From Sporosarcina sp. P13 (GTDB lineage: Bacteria > Bacillota > Bacilli > Bacillales_A > Planococcaceae), in assembly GCF_002743055.1 (NCBI RefSeq), contig NZ_PDYM01000018.1:1-58550 (forward strand): a stretch of 58,550 nt of DNA. The letters run 5' to 3'. The translations under genes were made by a program, and so were the position numbers. The notes below the pieces were generated by a model. That model saw only the letters and a program-made list of their open reading frames with translations, was not told the DNA's origin and did not search any database. Positions 46,225 to 55,156 of the stretch are shown in pieces. Position 1 is the first letter of the stretch, and each line of letters begins with the position of its first letter.

Positions 46225-46266
46225 AAAGACTCTGCAGAGATTATTATTCTCTCCAGAGTCTTTTTA
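46225..46266 (+). terminator. Terminator of the major pilin gene
   Basis: AAGACTCTG and GAGAG-type arms pair with CAGAGTCTT, followed by TTTTT. The rest of the gap up to 46502 holds only the pilM promoter. Confidence 0.9.
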
Positions 46267-46402
46267 CATTCAAAAATGTTGAGGCTGAATGTATCAAGTT
46301 TGAATATTGTAATGGTAGGAATAGAGTACTATGAAAAGTTGAAATGGTTTCAGCTGTCTAATCAAGATATTTACAATTTATAAGCATTATTCACTATGAA
46401 TC

Positions 46403-46431
46403 TTTCATTCCTTCTATGCATTTGCTATAAT
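46403..46431 (+). promoter_or_regulatory. Promoter of the pilMNO unit
   Basis: TTTCAT (46403-46408) and TATAAT (46426-46431) with 17-base spacing; a TG upstream makes an extended -10. Confidence 0.65.
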
Positions 46432-46502
46432 TAATGGAGCTCAATAATAGGATACGGACAGTATTATTTCCTGTTATTGCTTGTCTGGAAGGGAGTTGCA
46501 CC

Positions 46503-47483
46503 ATGTCCGTTTTTTCAAATTTATCACATCGATTATCGATGCTTAATCGTAAAAAACGTATTCATTCTCTGACGCTTGATGACGACGCGATTCGTTATGT
46601 GCGCATTAAGTCCCGAAATCCGATCGTTCTCGATACAGCGAAGGAGCTGGCGCTTCCGCCATATACCATTACTCAAGGTAGAATCGCTAATGAAGAAGTG
46701 CTTGAGCAAGTGTTAGGTGAAGTGGTGAAGAATTGGAATCTTGTGAAACGTAGTATGGCTTTCTTAGCGCCAGATGCATATGTCATTATCCGAAAAGTAG
46801 CCTATCCTGAAACGGTTGAAGATGAAGAGTTGAAAGGCCATTTCTTTATTGAAATTGGTTCAACGATTTATTTACCATTTGAGGATCCTGTTTTTGATGT
46901 GGTGCCATACATAGCGAATAATGTGCAAAACGAAGCGATCTTGATTGCATCTAAGGAAAGTGTGATGCAGGCGTATGAACATGTACTGGAATCAGTGAAA
47001 CTTGATCCAGTCATTGCGGATATCTCGCCACTTTCGTTGTATCGATTGGCTCATCATGAATACCAGTTTGAGGGTGCTGAGCATATTCTTTTGGCTGATT
47101 TACGTGGACGCAGTTTGACTGTATCAATATTTAATAGTCATTATCCTTTATTCATTCGCTCCATGGAATTAGAAGTTCCACTTAGTATGACGACGGGCGA
47201 AGCGCTTGATGAGAAGCAAGTTGAACCGATGACGATTGTTATGGAGTTGGAAAAGTTGGCGAATTTCTATCGTTTTAATTTGGCGGAGAGGGATTCGGTC
47301 ATTACGCATTTACTGTGGAATGGCACATATGGACAGCAGGAGCTAGTACTTCAAATGGTTCGAGATCGCTTGGCGATTGAAGCGCTTCCTTTAGTAAAGG
47401 AACCGATCACTTGCGTGGATGGTACGGAAATTACTGCAGATTTCCACCGGGTGATTGGTCTCGCTTTGAAGGAAGTGATGTAG
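46503..47483 (+). CDS. pilM: PilM-like pilus assembly protein (actin-like)
   Basis: A 326-residue cytoplasmic protein with the PilM/actin-like pattern: IHSLTLDDDAIRYVRIKS at the start, AFLAPDAYVIIRKVAYPETV, and HILLADLRGRSLTVSIF for the second phosphate-binding lobe. In type IV pili PilM binds the N-terminus of PilN. ATG 46503 has GGAAGGGAG 7 bases before it; an in-frame ATG at 46434 falls at the transcription start and is rejected. pilN follows after 1 base. Confidence 0.87.
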   Translation: MSVFSNLSHRLSMLNRKKRIHSLTLDDDAIRYVRIKSRNPIVLDTAKELALPPYTITQGRIANEEVLEQVLGEVVKNWNLVKRSMAFLAPDAYVIIRKVAYPETVEDEELKGHFFIEIGSTIYLPFEDPVFDVVPYIANNVQNEAILIASKESVMQAYEHVLESVKLDPVIADISPLSLYRLAHHEYQFEGAEHILLADLRGRSLTVSIFNSHYPLFIRSMELEVPLSMTTGEALDEKQVEPMTIVMELEKLANFYRFNLAERDSVITHLLWNGTYGQQELVLQMVRDRLAIEALPLVKEPITCVDGTEITADFHRVIGLALKEVM

Positions 47484-47484
47484 G

Positions 47485-48156
47485 ATGCAGAAGTTAGTTG
47501 ATATCAATTTACTGCCGGAGAAAATACGCGAGCGGACTACATGGCTATGGATTGTACTTGCAATTTTCGTTGCGGCGTTGATTAGTTGGGCGATTCTTTC
47601 TTGGATGGCTCAAAAAAATGAAGACGAGGCTCGGTTATTGAAGCAACAAACCTATGAAGTACAAAAGCAGCAAGAAGCTATTACTTCACAGCTAAGACCT
47701 TCAGCATTCGGCCAAGAAAAAGCGGATTTAGCTTCGACTGTCGAGTTCCTAGAAGGTTACCAATATAAAACACATCCATTAATTAAGGATCTTGTAAAAG
47801 CGTTGCCTGAGCGAGGTTTTTTCATGGAATTGACGTTCACTGCACCTAATGAAGTAATGTTGAACGTGCAATTTGACGACATGACCGAGCCAGCACATTA
47901 TTTGACACGCATTAAATCTTCCTCGTTAGTAATTGATGCGACGTTTGAAGGGGTAGAAGCTAAGGAATTGGGTGCGAATGAATCGAAGCAAGAAGGACGC
48001 CAAAGCGTGTTGCCGCGATACGAAGCTAAATACTTTATCCAATTCGTAGATGAACGAGGCGTTACACCACCTAACGCTACAGCAGATCCAAATGCCGATA
48101 GTGAACCACAACTTCCAGCGGATATGAATACGGAAGGAGGCGGCACGAATGGATAG
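47485..48156 (+). CDS. pilN: PilN-like pilus assembly protein
   Basis: A 223-residue bitopic membrane protein: the short cytoplasmic start MQKLVDINLLPEKIRER contains the INLLP motif bound by PilM, one membrane helix follows (about 20-42), then a coiled coil (EARLLKQQTYEVQKQQEAI) and a ferredoxin-like extracellular domain. It belongs to the PilM-N-O alignment complex. Its last 8 bases overlap pilO. Confidence 0.87.
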   Translation: MQKLVDINLLPEKIRERTTWLWIVLAIFVAALISWAILSWMAQKNEDEARLLKQQTYEVQKQQEAITSQLRPSAFGQEKADLASTVEFLEGYQYKTHPLIKDLVKALPERGFFMELTFTAPNEVMLNVQFDDMTEPAHYLTRIKSSSLVIDATFEGVEAKELGANESKQEGRQSVLPRYEAKYFIQFVDERGVTPPNATADPNADSEPQLPADMNTEGGGTNG

Positions 48157-48835
48157 GTATGTAACGAAAAAACAGCAGCGAATCGGTTTAATTGGACTAG
48201 CGGTATTATTCCTTGGTGCAGTCGTCTACTATTCAATTTTCAGCTTGTATTTGCCGATGAAAGAGCAACGTGAACTAGTGGAAACGCAACTAGCTACTGA
48301 GCGTGATGTTTTATTTGCATTACAAAAACAGTTAGCTAATAAAGATTCGGATAAAACGATTTCTTCGGGTCCGTTGCAAAAAAAGGTGCCTGTTATTCCA
48401 TTAGAAGATGCCTTGCTGTTGCGTATTGATAAAGCGGAAGTGAAATCAGACAGCCGAGTTAATAGTGTAAAGTTTAGTAAAGATACATTTCCGGTAGAGT
48501 TATTGCCTGAAAACGTACAAAATTTGGAAACGGTATTGATGGAAGTGGCGTTAGTTGCAGATACATACGATCAAGTGGAAAAATTTATTTATGAAATCGA
48601 AGAAATGTTGCGGATCATGAATGTTGAAACGATTCAATTTAGAGGACCTGCGGAGAAGACTGAAGCGGAAACGGAGACAGAGGAAATGGAATTGGTCATT
48701 TCATTCAACGCCTTCTTCCGTCCGGATCTAGTCAACTTGCAGAATGAAGCGCCTAGAGTAGACGCGCCAGCCGCTGCATTGAAAGATGATCCGACAACGA
48801 TCAATAAAATGCGCGGAGATGAGACCGTGGAGTAA
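48149..48835 (+). CDS. pilO: PilO-like pilus assembly protein
   Basis: A 228-residue bitopic protein with one N-terminal membrane helix (about 12-32: GLIGLAVLFLGAVVYYSIF), a coiled coil (ELVETQLATERDVLFALQKQ) and a C-terminal alpha/beta domain. This layout and the position after pilN identify PilO. GGAAGGAGG lies before ATG 48149, inside pilN. Confidence 0.82.
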   Translation: MDRYVTKKQQRIGLIGLAVLFLGAVVYYSIFSLYLPMKEQRELVETQLATERDVLFALQKQLANKDSDKTISSGPLQKKVPVIPLEDALLLRIDKAEVKSDSRVNSVKFSKDTFPVELLPENVQNLETVLMEVALVADTYDQVEKFIYEIEEMLRIMNVETIQFRGPAEKTEAETETEEMELVISFNAFFRPDLVNLQNEAPRVDAPAAALKDDPTTINKMRGDETVE

Positions 48836-48846
48836 GGGGACTGTCT

Positions 48847-49602
48847 ATGGAATGGATTATTGGTATGTTTTTCTTTCTCTACGGGATCACGTTTGGGTCG
48901 TTCTATAATGTAGTAGGCTTGCGTGTGCCGCTGAAGGAATCCATTGTATCACCTCCATCTCACTGTGCGACGTGTGACCGAAAGTTGAAGGCGGTGGATC
49001 TGGTGCCGTTGTTTTCCTATGTGTTTTTGAGAGGGAAGTGCCGGGGCTGTAAGGAAAAGATAAGTGCAATCTATCCGCTGATGGAGTTGCTGACGGGTGT
49101 ATTATTTGTTTGTGCGTATGTATACTTTGGATTTCGGTGGGAACTCGTTGTTGCGCTTCTTTTCATTTCGATGTTGGTCATTTTGACTGTGTCCGATTTG
49201 AAATATATGCTCATTCCGAATAAAATTCTTTTGCCGTTCGGTGTGGCGATTTTTATATTGCGCTTCGTCAGTCCATTAACGCCTTGGTGGGATAGCTTGC
49301 TTGGTGCTGTTGTGGGATTTGGTATCCTATTTCTCATTGCGGTTATGTCGAATGGTGGCATGGGAGGTGGCGATATTAAGCTGTTCTTCGTCATTGGTCT
49401 AGTGCTTGGGACGATGCAGACGCTATTTACGCTGTTCCTCGCTTCGTTAATTGGCGCAATTGTTGGAATGATTTTCTTGAAACGAACAAAACAAGGACGT
49501 AAGACACCGGTGCCATTTGGTCCATCGATTGCGGTAGCTGCTCTCATTGCTTATTTTTATGGTAGTGAGATTGTCGGTTGGTACACGAGTTTGTTTTATT
49601 GA
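48847..49602 (+). CDS. comC: Prepilin peptidase (PilD/ComC)
   Basis: A 251-residue membrane aspartyl protease. The N-terminal zinc-type loop has two CxxC pairs (CATCDRKLKAVDLVPL, CRGCKEK), and the catalytic aspartates lie in VSDLKYMLIPN and GGGDIKLF. It cleaves and N-methylates prepilins, matching the pilins encoded upstream. In B. subtilis ComC occupies the same chromosomal place before spoIIB and maf. GGGGACTGTCT precedes ATG 48847. A terminator follows. Confidence 0.96.
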   Translation: MEWIIGMFFFLYGITFGSFYNVVGLRVPLKESIVSPPSHCATCDRKLKAVDLVPLFSYVFLRGKCRGCKEKISAIYPLMELLTGVLFVCAYVYFGFRWELVVALLFISMLVILTVSDLKYMLIPNKILLPFGVAIFILRFVSPLTPWWDSLLGAVVGFGILFLIAVMSNGGMGGGDIKLFFVIGLVLGTMQTLFTLFLASLIGAIVGMIFLKRTKQGRKTPVPFGPSIAVAALIAYFYGSEIVGWYTSLFY

Positions 49603-49619
49603 ATAAGAAAATGTTTACG

Positions 49620-49649
49620 GACAAGACGACAACAGTCTTGTCTTTTTTT
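49620..49649 (+). terminator. Terminator of the pilMNO-comC unit
   Basis: GACAAGAC pairs perfectly with GTCTTGTC across a 7-base loop and is followed by TTTTTTT. Confidence 0.93.
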
Positions 49650-49693
49650 GCGTCGACTTTGGTAAAGTGAAGAAAAAAGTGGAGTGAATGCAG

Positions 49694-50320
49694 ATGAATT
49701 TTCGTAAAAGGTATTCTAGAAATATTGTGTTTCGGGCAATGTTACAAGGCGTAGCGATTGGTTTAATTGCCGTATTGATCATTGGCTTGACTATTTATAG
49801 CACGAGTGAAAAAGGGGCGGATCCCGGGAAGAAGGTGGCTACGACGGGGCCGACTGCGGGTGAAGAACAAGTAGCTGACGGTGACGCGATGACGATGTTT
49901 GTGAAGCAGTATGGAGTGTTTTCGGCTAAGGAGGCTGCGACTGACTTTGTGGCGGTGAGTCCGTCCTTGGCAAAGACTGTGATTTTGCCAGTAAACGATC
50001 AGTTTTACGTTTGGGGGGCTGCTTGGCTAAAGGAAAGCCAGGTCGTGTTGAACGAAACGGAAGACGCGTTTAAGAAGAAAATTAAAGTTGTGCCGGGTAC
50101 TTGTAAGCACGAATCTGCGGAAGAAGTGAAAAAAGCATTGCTGGCGGACGATTTATCGAAAATTGAATTGTCTGCAGGTAAGGGGGATAAGAAAAAAGCG
50201 ACGGATTTTGAGAAGAAATTGACCGCTATCACTGCATTTACAAAGGATTCTTCGATTGCGAGACTGCATCTATTGGCATATTATTCGAATGAAGACCCAT
50301 GCTTCAAAATTCAATTTTGA
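49694..50320 (+). CDS. SpoIIB-position membrane protein with SPOR-like domain
   Basis: A 208-residue protein with one membrane helix (about 14-36: AMLQGVAIGLIAVLIIGLTI) and an extracellular part that begins with FVKQYGVFSAKEAATDFV, then ILPVNDQFYVWGAAWL, a pattern like the start of a SPOR peptidoglycan-binding domain. B. subtilis spoIIB, a SPOR protein of septal engulfment, sits in the same place between comC and maf. ATG 49694 is chosen since GGAGTGA would touch ATG 49688. Identity with SpoIIB is inferred mainly from position. Confidence 0.65.
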   Translation: MNFRKRYSRNIVFRAMLQGVAIGLIAVLIIGLTIYSTSEKGADPGKKVATTGPTAGEEQVADGDAMTMFVKQYGVFSAKEAATDFVAVSPSLAKTVILPVNDQFYVWGAAWLKESQVVLNETEDAFKKKIKVVPGTCKHESAEEVKKALLADDLSKIELSAGKGDKKKATDFEKKLTAITAFTKDSSIARLHLLAYYSNEDPCFKIQF

Positions 50321-50404
50321 CGCGATATCGGGGGAAGAATTGAATTTTGCTTCTTTTTCAAAAAGGTGACAATAGCGTACACTATGGAAAAGGAGGCATT
50401 ACCT

Positions 50405-51007
50405 ATGAAATTTACTAGTACTCAACCAATTGTTCTTGCTTCAAATTCACCAAGACGTAAGGAGTTATTGCAGTTAGCAGGTATTGAATTTACGGTAAAA
50501 CCGAGCCGTGTGAAAGAGGATTTGCCATTTACACCAGATGAGCCAGATCGCTATGCGGTACGATTGTCCGAGCAAAAGGCGCAGGCGGTCTTTGATGAGA
50601 ATCCGACTGCGATGGTCATTGCGGCGGATACGATTGTTGTGAAGGACGATCGACAGTATCCGAAGCCGGTGAATAATGAGCAAGCTGTGGAATTCCTATT
50701 GCAGCTGTCAGGTGAGACGCATCAAGTGATTACAGGCGTCACGGTGCTGATGGGCGATCGCAAGCTACAGTTCGCGAGTCTCTCTCAAGTGAAGTTCAGG
50801 GAGCTTGATATCGGTCTTGTGAATGAGTACGTGCGCTCTGGAGACGCGGCAGACAAAGCGGGGGCTTATGGTATCCAAACAGAAGGCATGTTGTTTGTTG
50901 AAGCGATTGTTGGCGACTATCAAAACATCGTGGGACTGCCGATGGGCGAATTGGTAGAATATCTACGGCAAGAACAGTGGCTGACGCTAGAAGTAGGTGA
51001 CGCTTGA
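50405..51007 (+). CDS. maf: Maf-type nucleotide pyrophosphatase
   Basis: A 200-residue Maf/YhdE-family enzyme: substrate loop LASNSPRRKELLQLAGI, AADTIVV with the catalytic aspartate, and GAYGIQTEG near the C-terminus. It hydrolyses non-canonical nucleoside triphosphates (dTTP/UTP-type) and is linked to septum control in Bacillus. ATG 50405 has AAAAGGAGG at good distance; upstream in-frame codons lack it. radC starts 1 base after its stop. Confidence 0.95.
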   Translation: MKFTSTQPIVLASNSPRRKELLQLAGIEFTVKPSRVKEDLPFTPDEPDRYAVRLSEQKAQAVFDENPTAMVIAADTIVVKDDRQYPKPVNNEQAVEFLLQLSGETHQVITGVTVLMGDRKLQFASLSQVKFRELDIGLVNEYVRSGDAADKAGAYGIQTEGMLFVEAIVGDYQNIVGLPMGELVEYLRQEQWLTLEVGDA

Positions 51008-51008
51008 T

Positions 51009-51707
51009 ATGCCACTGGATTTAGCGCCTAAAATGATGATTCGTGATGTCCATATTGCAGACAGACCGCGTGAACGTTTGATTAGGGAAGGAGCAGGTAA
51101 TCTTTCCAATCAAGAGCTAATGGCGATTTTATTGCGCACAGGCACGCGTTCGGAATCCGTCTTGGTGCTTGCCAATCGTGTGTTATCGACACTCGATCGC
51201 TTGGCTGATTTAAAAGAATTAACAGTAGACGAGATGACGAAGATTAAAGGAATCGGTGAAGCGAAGGCAGTGCAGTTACTAGCGGCTGCGGAACTTGGGA
51301 AGCGACTTTACCGTGCGGCGCCCCATGAACGGTATAAAATTCGCTCGCCAGAAGACGCCGCCAATTATTTGATGACGGATATGTCGTCGTTGAATCAGGA
51401 GCATTTCGTTGTTTTATTTCTGAATGTAAAAAATGAAGTATTACATAAGCAAACCATTTTTATTGGTAGCTTGAATTCTAGTATCGTCCATCCACGCGAA
51501 GTGTTTCGTGAAGCGTTCAAGCGGTCGGCTGCTTCGATGATCATTTCGCATAATCATCCAAGCGGTGACACGACGCCTTCAAAAGAGGATATTGAAGTGA
51601 CAAAACGATTGATTGACGCGGGCCAAATTATGGGGATTGACGTATTGGATCACATTATTATTGGTGATCAAAAGTTTATTAGTTTGAAAGATAAAGGGTA
51701 TATTTGA
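51009..51707 (+). CDS. radC: RadC-family JAB-domain protein
   Basis: A 232-residue protein: N-terminal region RPRERLIREGAGNLSNQELMAI, helix-hairpin-helix KIKGIGEAKAVQLLAAAELG, and a C-terminal JAB/MPN metal site ISHNHPSGDTTPSKED. The role is unclear; a DNA-repair function was once proposed. ATG 51009 has AGGTGA upstream inside maf. A terminator follows at 51733. Confidence 0.95.
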   Translation: MPLDLAPKMMIRDVHIADRPRERLIREGAGNLSNQELMAILLRTGTRSESVLVLANRVLSTLDRLADLKELTVDEMTKIKGIGEAKAVQLLAAAELGKRLYRAAPHERYKIRSPEDAANYLMTDMSSLNQEHFVVLFLNVKNEVLHKQTIFIGSLNSSIVHPREVFREAFKRSAASMIISHNHPSGDTTPSKEDIEVTKRLIDAGQIMGIDVLDHIIIGDQKFISLKDKGYI

Positions 51708-51732
51708 TGAGAGTGGATAGTTTGTGTGAGCG

Positions 51733-51777
51733 ACAAGTAGGGAGAATGATGTTGTGTTCTCCATGCTTGTTTTTTTA
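51733..51777 (+). terminator. Terminator of the maf-radC unit
   Basis: ACAAG and GGGAGAA on the left pair with TTCTCC and GCTTGT on the right, followed by TTTTTTT. Confidence 0.88.
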
Positions 51778-51858
51778 TTGTGTTTCGGGAAGATTCTATG
51801 TTCGGTCACGTGGTTTCAATGAACGCAATGCATAATTTCTCCTCATAAAGATGCTATT

Positions 51859-51907
51859 AGACTGTGAATTTGGTAGGACGACTGGTAAATCAGTCTCTTT
51901 TTTCATG
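51859..51907 (+). terminator. Second hairpin with T-run upstream of mreB
   Basis: CAGTCT (51891-51896) can pair with GACTG (51880-51884) directly or with AGACTG (51859-51864), and a T-run follows to 51907. It is a weak terminator. Confidence 0.4.
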
Positions 51908-51933
51908 TTTTTTGCATTATGACGAGGCGATAC

Positions 51934-51962
51934 TGTAAATTTAGTTACCTTTCCGTTATAAT
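51934..51962 (+). promoter_or_regulatory. Possible promoter of mreB
   Basis: TATAAT (51957-51962) lies 55 bases before the mreB start; the -35 (TGTAAA, 17-base spacing) is weak. Confidence 0.45.
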
Positions 51963-52017
51963 GTGGTGTATGCTTTTAAGAAGGCCGATGACGGTTATGC
52001 AGAAAGGGAGATTACAA

Positions 52018-53034
52018 TTGTTTGGGTTCAGAACAAGAAGTGTAGGGATTGACCTGGGGACTGCCAACACCTTAGTTTTCATTAAGGATCAAGGCATTGT
52101 ACTGAGAGAACCATCCGTAGTAGCAAAAAATACTGCCACAAATGAAATCATCGAGGTTGGTACCAAGGCTAGAAATATGATTGGTCGTACACCGAGCTCA
52201 ATCGTGGCGATTCGCCCTATGAAAGATGGAGTGATTGCTGATTTTGAAACAACGAAAATTATGATCTCTCGTTATTTAAAAGAAGCCCTAAAATCAGCAG
52301 GCAGTTCTTGGAGAAAACCAAATGTCATGATTTGTGTCCCGTATGGTATCACGTCCGTTGAACAACGTGCGGTCATCGATGCGGCAAAACAAGCAGGTGC
52401 GAAAGAAGCGTTCACGATCGAAGAGCCTTTTGCAGCGGCAATCGGAGCAGATTTACCAGTTTGGGAACCAACCGGTAGTATGGTCGTTGATATAGGTGGC
52501 GGTACGACAGAAGTTGCCATTATTTCACTTGGCGGCATTGTGACGAGTACTTCGATTCGTGTCGGTGGTGATGCGATGGATTCTGCAATCATAGATTATG
52601 TTCGTAAGACATATCATATGCTGATTGGTGAGCGGACGGCTGAAGCGATTAAATTTGAAATCGGATCCGCTTTTGATCTTGAGAAAACGGAAAAGATGGA
52701 TATTCATGGTCGCGATTTATTGACGGGCTTACCTAAAACAATGGAGGTTACGTCCCAAGAAATCGTCATTGCGTTACAAGAACCTGTGGCCGCGATTATC
52801 GAGGGCATGCGTTCGACACTTGAGAAGACGCCACCAGAATTAGCATCTGATGTTATGGAACGCGGACTTGTCTTAACGGGCGGTGGCTCGTTGCTACGTA
52901 ATTTGGATAAAGCGATTTTAAATGAGACGAAAATGCCAGTCTTCATTGCAGAACAACCATTAGACTGTGTAGCCATCGGCACTGGAAAAGCATTAGAAAA
53001 TATAGATCTCATTAGAAAGATTCAAACACAATAA
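52018..53034 (+). CDS. mreB: Rod-shape actin MreB
   Basis: A 338-residue bacterial actin: phosphate-1 loop [15 protein letters not shown] near the start, phosphate-2 [18 protein letters not shown], and adenosine motif [13 protein letters not shown]. It organises lateral wall synthesis with MreC/MreD. TTG 52018 is the start: AAAGGGAG lies 7 bases before it and the protein then begins [12 protein letters not shown], as in relatives; in-frame starts further upstream (51919 on) would precede the likely promoter. Confidence 0.96.
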   Translation: MFGFRTRSVGIDLGTANTLVFIKDQGIVLREPSVVAKNTATNEIIEVGTKARNMIGRTPSSIVAIRPMKDGVIADFETTKIMISRYLKEALKSAGSSWRKPNVMICVPYGITSVEQRAVIDAAKQAGAKEAFTIEEPFAAAIGADLPVWEPTGSMVVDIGGGTTEVAIISLGGIVTSTSIRVGGDAMDSAIIDYVRKTYHMLIGERTAEAIKFEIGSAFDLEKTEKMDIHGRDLLTGLPKTMEVTSQEIVIALQEPVAAIIEGMRSTLEKTPPELASDVMERGLVLTGGGSLLRNLDKAILNETKMPVFIAEQPLDCVAIGTGKALENIDLIRKIQTQ

Positions 53035-53052
53035 TTGGAGGAGATGTAGGCG

Positions 53053-53946
53053 ATGCCGCGTATTTTTTCCAATAAACGATTAATCATTTTATTAGTAGGA
53101 GTAATCGTCCTTGTGGCATTAATTGCATTCTCACTTCGCGACCGTAACCATGCAAATGTTCCGGAACAGAAAGTGAAGGATGTTGTCGGATTTGGGCAGT
53201 CGCTCTTTACTAAGCCGGCTCATTTCGTCACGGGGGTCGTTGAAAATATTGATACAATGCTTAATACATACGAAGAAAACAAGCGATTGAAAGAACGACT
53301 GGACACATTTGCATCGATACAAGCCGAATTGGCGGATGTTAAAGCGGATAATGTAAAATTACGGGGAATCATTGATAAACAAGACGATCTGCGTGCGTAT
53401 GAGCCGATCCAATCTACCGTGATTTCGCGTAATCCCGATCAATGGGAAGAAAAGCTGATCATCGATAAAGGGACGACCAATGGCGTGGGCGTCAATATGG
53501 CGGTCATGACTGCACAAGGTTTGATTGGGAAAGTTATTTTATCGACTCCTTCCACGTCAACGATTGAGTTGATATCGACAGAAAACAGCAACTTCCGTGT
53601 AGCTGCAATGGTTGTTGGGGAGCAAGAGATTTTTGGTCTAATTGAAGGATTTGATCAACAATCCCGTCAATTAATCATGAAGCGAATCGACTCCAGTTTT
53701 GATGTCGAAAAAGGAATGTCCGTAACGTCTTCAGGACTCGGCGGAATTTTCCCGAAAGGTATCTTAATTGGTGAGATTACGGAAGTGTCTACGGATGATT
53801 ACGGCTTGACGAAGTTAGCGTATATTCGTCCAGCAGCCAATTTCTCCATGCTGGATCATGTCATGGTCGCGAAGCGTTCTGCGATTGTGGTCGATGGAAC
53901 CGATGGAGGTAACTCTGTGGACGCAAAGGGGGAAGATGAATCATGA
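53053..53946 (+). CDS. mreC: Rod-shape protein MreC
   Basis: A 297-residue bitopic protein: N-terminal membrane helix (about 10-27), coiled coil (NTYEENKRLKERLDTFASI), then the beta-domain with GLIGKVILSTPSTSTIELIS and VTSSGLGGIFPKGILIGEI. It connects MreB filaments to penicillin-binding proteins. TTGGAGGAG precedes ATG 53053. It overlaps mreD by 4 bases. Confidence 0.96.
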   Translation: MPRIFSNKRLIILLVGVIVLVALIAFSLRDRNHANVPEQKVKDVVGFGQSLFTKPAHFVTGVVENIDTMLNTYEENKRLKERLDTFASIQAELADVKADNVKLRGIIDKQDDLRAYEPIQSTVISRNPDQWEEKLIIDKGTTNGVGVNMAVMTAQGLIGKVILSTPSTSTIELISTENSNFRVAAMVVGEQEIFGLIEGFDQQSRQLIMKRIDSSFDVEKGMSVTSSGLGGIFPKGILIGEITEVSTDDYGLTKLAYIRPAANFSMLDHVMVAKRSAIVVDGTDGGNSVDAKGEDES

Positions 53947-54464
53947 TTCGGTTCGTCATTCCCTTAATCGCTATCGTATTATTTTTCTTAGAACCGATTT
54001 TTAGCTTATTTTCTCCGATTGAGCTGAATAATAACTTGTATATATTGATTCCGCGATTTTTGATTGTCTTTTTAATCTTTATTGCGACATATTACGGTAG
54101 AAAACGAGCTTTTTTTTATGCTTTAGTGTTTGGCATCTTGTATGATATGTATCACATTGATATTATTGGATTATATACATTTATGTACCCGCTCATTTGT
54201 TTCGTATCGGCGTCCGTTATTCGTCAAATTGAGCGACGTACTTCGACAGTTATGGTGTTATCATTAGTTATGATTGTCATGTTGGAATTATTGTCCTATC
54301 TTTTTGCAAGTATTATAGCACTGACATCCATTGATTTTAGTGAATTCTTGACTCGTCGGCTTATTCCGACAGTTATTGCCAACTCATTATTCATTGGGAT
54401 GTTTGGTTACATGTTTAAACAAGTAATAGTAAAACGATTTTCACAAAAACAGGCTGGCTTTTAA
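53943..54464 (+). CDS. mreD: Rod-shape protein MreD
   Basis: A 173-residue membrane protein with about five hydrophobic helices; the segment FYALVFGILYDMYHIDIIGL is the MreD hallmark. It starts in an overlap with mreC, showing translational coupling, and lies before minC as in Bacillus. Confidence 0.93.
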   Translation: MIRFVIPLIAIVLFFLEPIFSLFSPIELNNNLYILIPRFLIVFLIFIATYYGRKRAFFYALVFGILYDMYHIDIIGLYTFMYPLICFVSASVIRQIERRTSTVMVLSLVMIVMLELLSYLFASIIALTSIDFSEFLTRRLIPTVIANSLFIGMFGYMFKQVIVKRFSQKQAGF

Positions 54465-54483
54465 GCATTGCGAGGTGATGTAG

Positions 54484-55155
54484 GTGACGAAATCACAGTT
54501 GATAACGATAAAAGGAACAAAAGACGGCTTAGTGCTACGATTGGATGATCATTGTTCGTTTTCCGATCTGCTGGATGAGCTAAAAGAAAAAGTAACAGGC
54601 AGCGTACTTGAAGGTGTATCTGAAGTGCAGCTACATACTGGGCGTCGCTTTTGTGACGAGCAAGACATGAAGAGTATCCTTGCGATCATTCATACCTCTC
54701 CTAACCTACGTGTTTCGAAGGTTCATAGTGACGTCATTTCATTAGAGGCGTGCGAGAAAAAATTGATTGAGGAACAATCCGAGACTTATGTCGGAATCGT
54801 TCGTTCTGGACAAGTTGTCCGAGCGCAAGGCGATTTGGTCATTATCGGTGATGTGAATCAAAGTGCCCAAGTCATTGCGGGCGGTAGTATTTATGTGTTA
54901 GGTCGCGTAAAAGGCATCGCACATGCAGGAGCGAATGGGAATAAGGACGCTGTAATTGCGGCATCTTGGCTCGAAGCTACTCATTTGAAGATTGCTGATA
55001 AAATGGAAATCATGACGGATGAGTTGACGATTCTTTCTGAACAACCTGAAATGGAATGTGCTTATCTCCACAAGAATGGGCAGATTGCGATTGACCGGCT
55101 TCAAGAGCTCCGACATTTACGTCCGAACCTTGCGACATTTAAGGGAGGTATATAA
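54484..55155 (+). CDS. minC: Septum-site inhibitor MinC
   Basis: A 223-residue FtsZ antagonist: N-terminal MinC_N domain (about 1-105; TIKGTKDGLVLRLDDHCSF) and a C-terminal right-handed beta-helix (RSGQVVRAQGDLVIIGDVNQ, VIAGGSIYVLGRVKGIAHAG), which binds MinD and polymerised FtsZ. GTG 54484 has GCGAGGTGATG upstream. minD begins 1 base after its stop. Confidence 0.95.
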   Translation: MTKSQLITIKGTKDGLVLRLDDHCSFSDLLDELKEKVTGSVLEGVSEVQLHTGRRFCDEQDMKSILAIIHTSPNLRVSKVHSDVISLEACEKKLIEEQSETYVGIVRSGQVVRAQGDLVIIGDVNQSAQVIAGGSIYVLGRVKGIAHAGANGNKDAVIAASWLEATHLKIADKMEIMTDELTILSEQPEMECAYLHKNGQIAIDRLQELRHLRPNLATFKGGI

Positions 55156-55156
55156 T

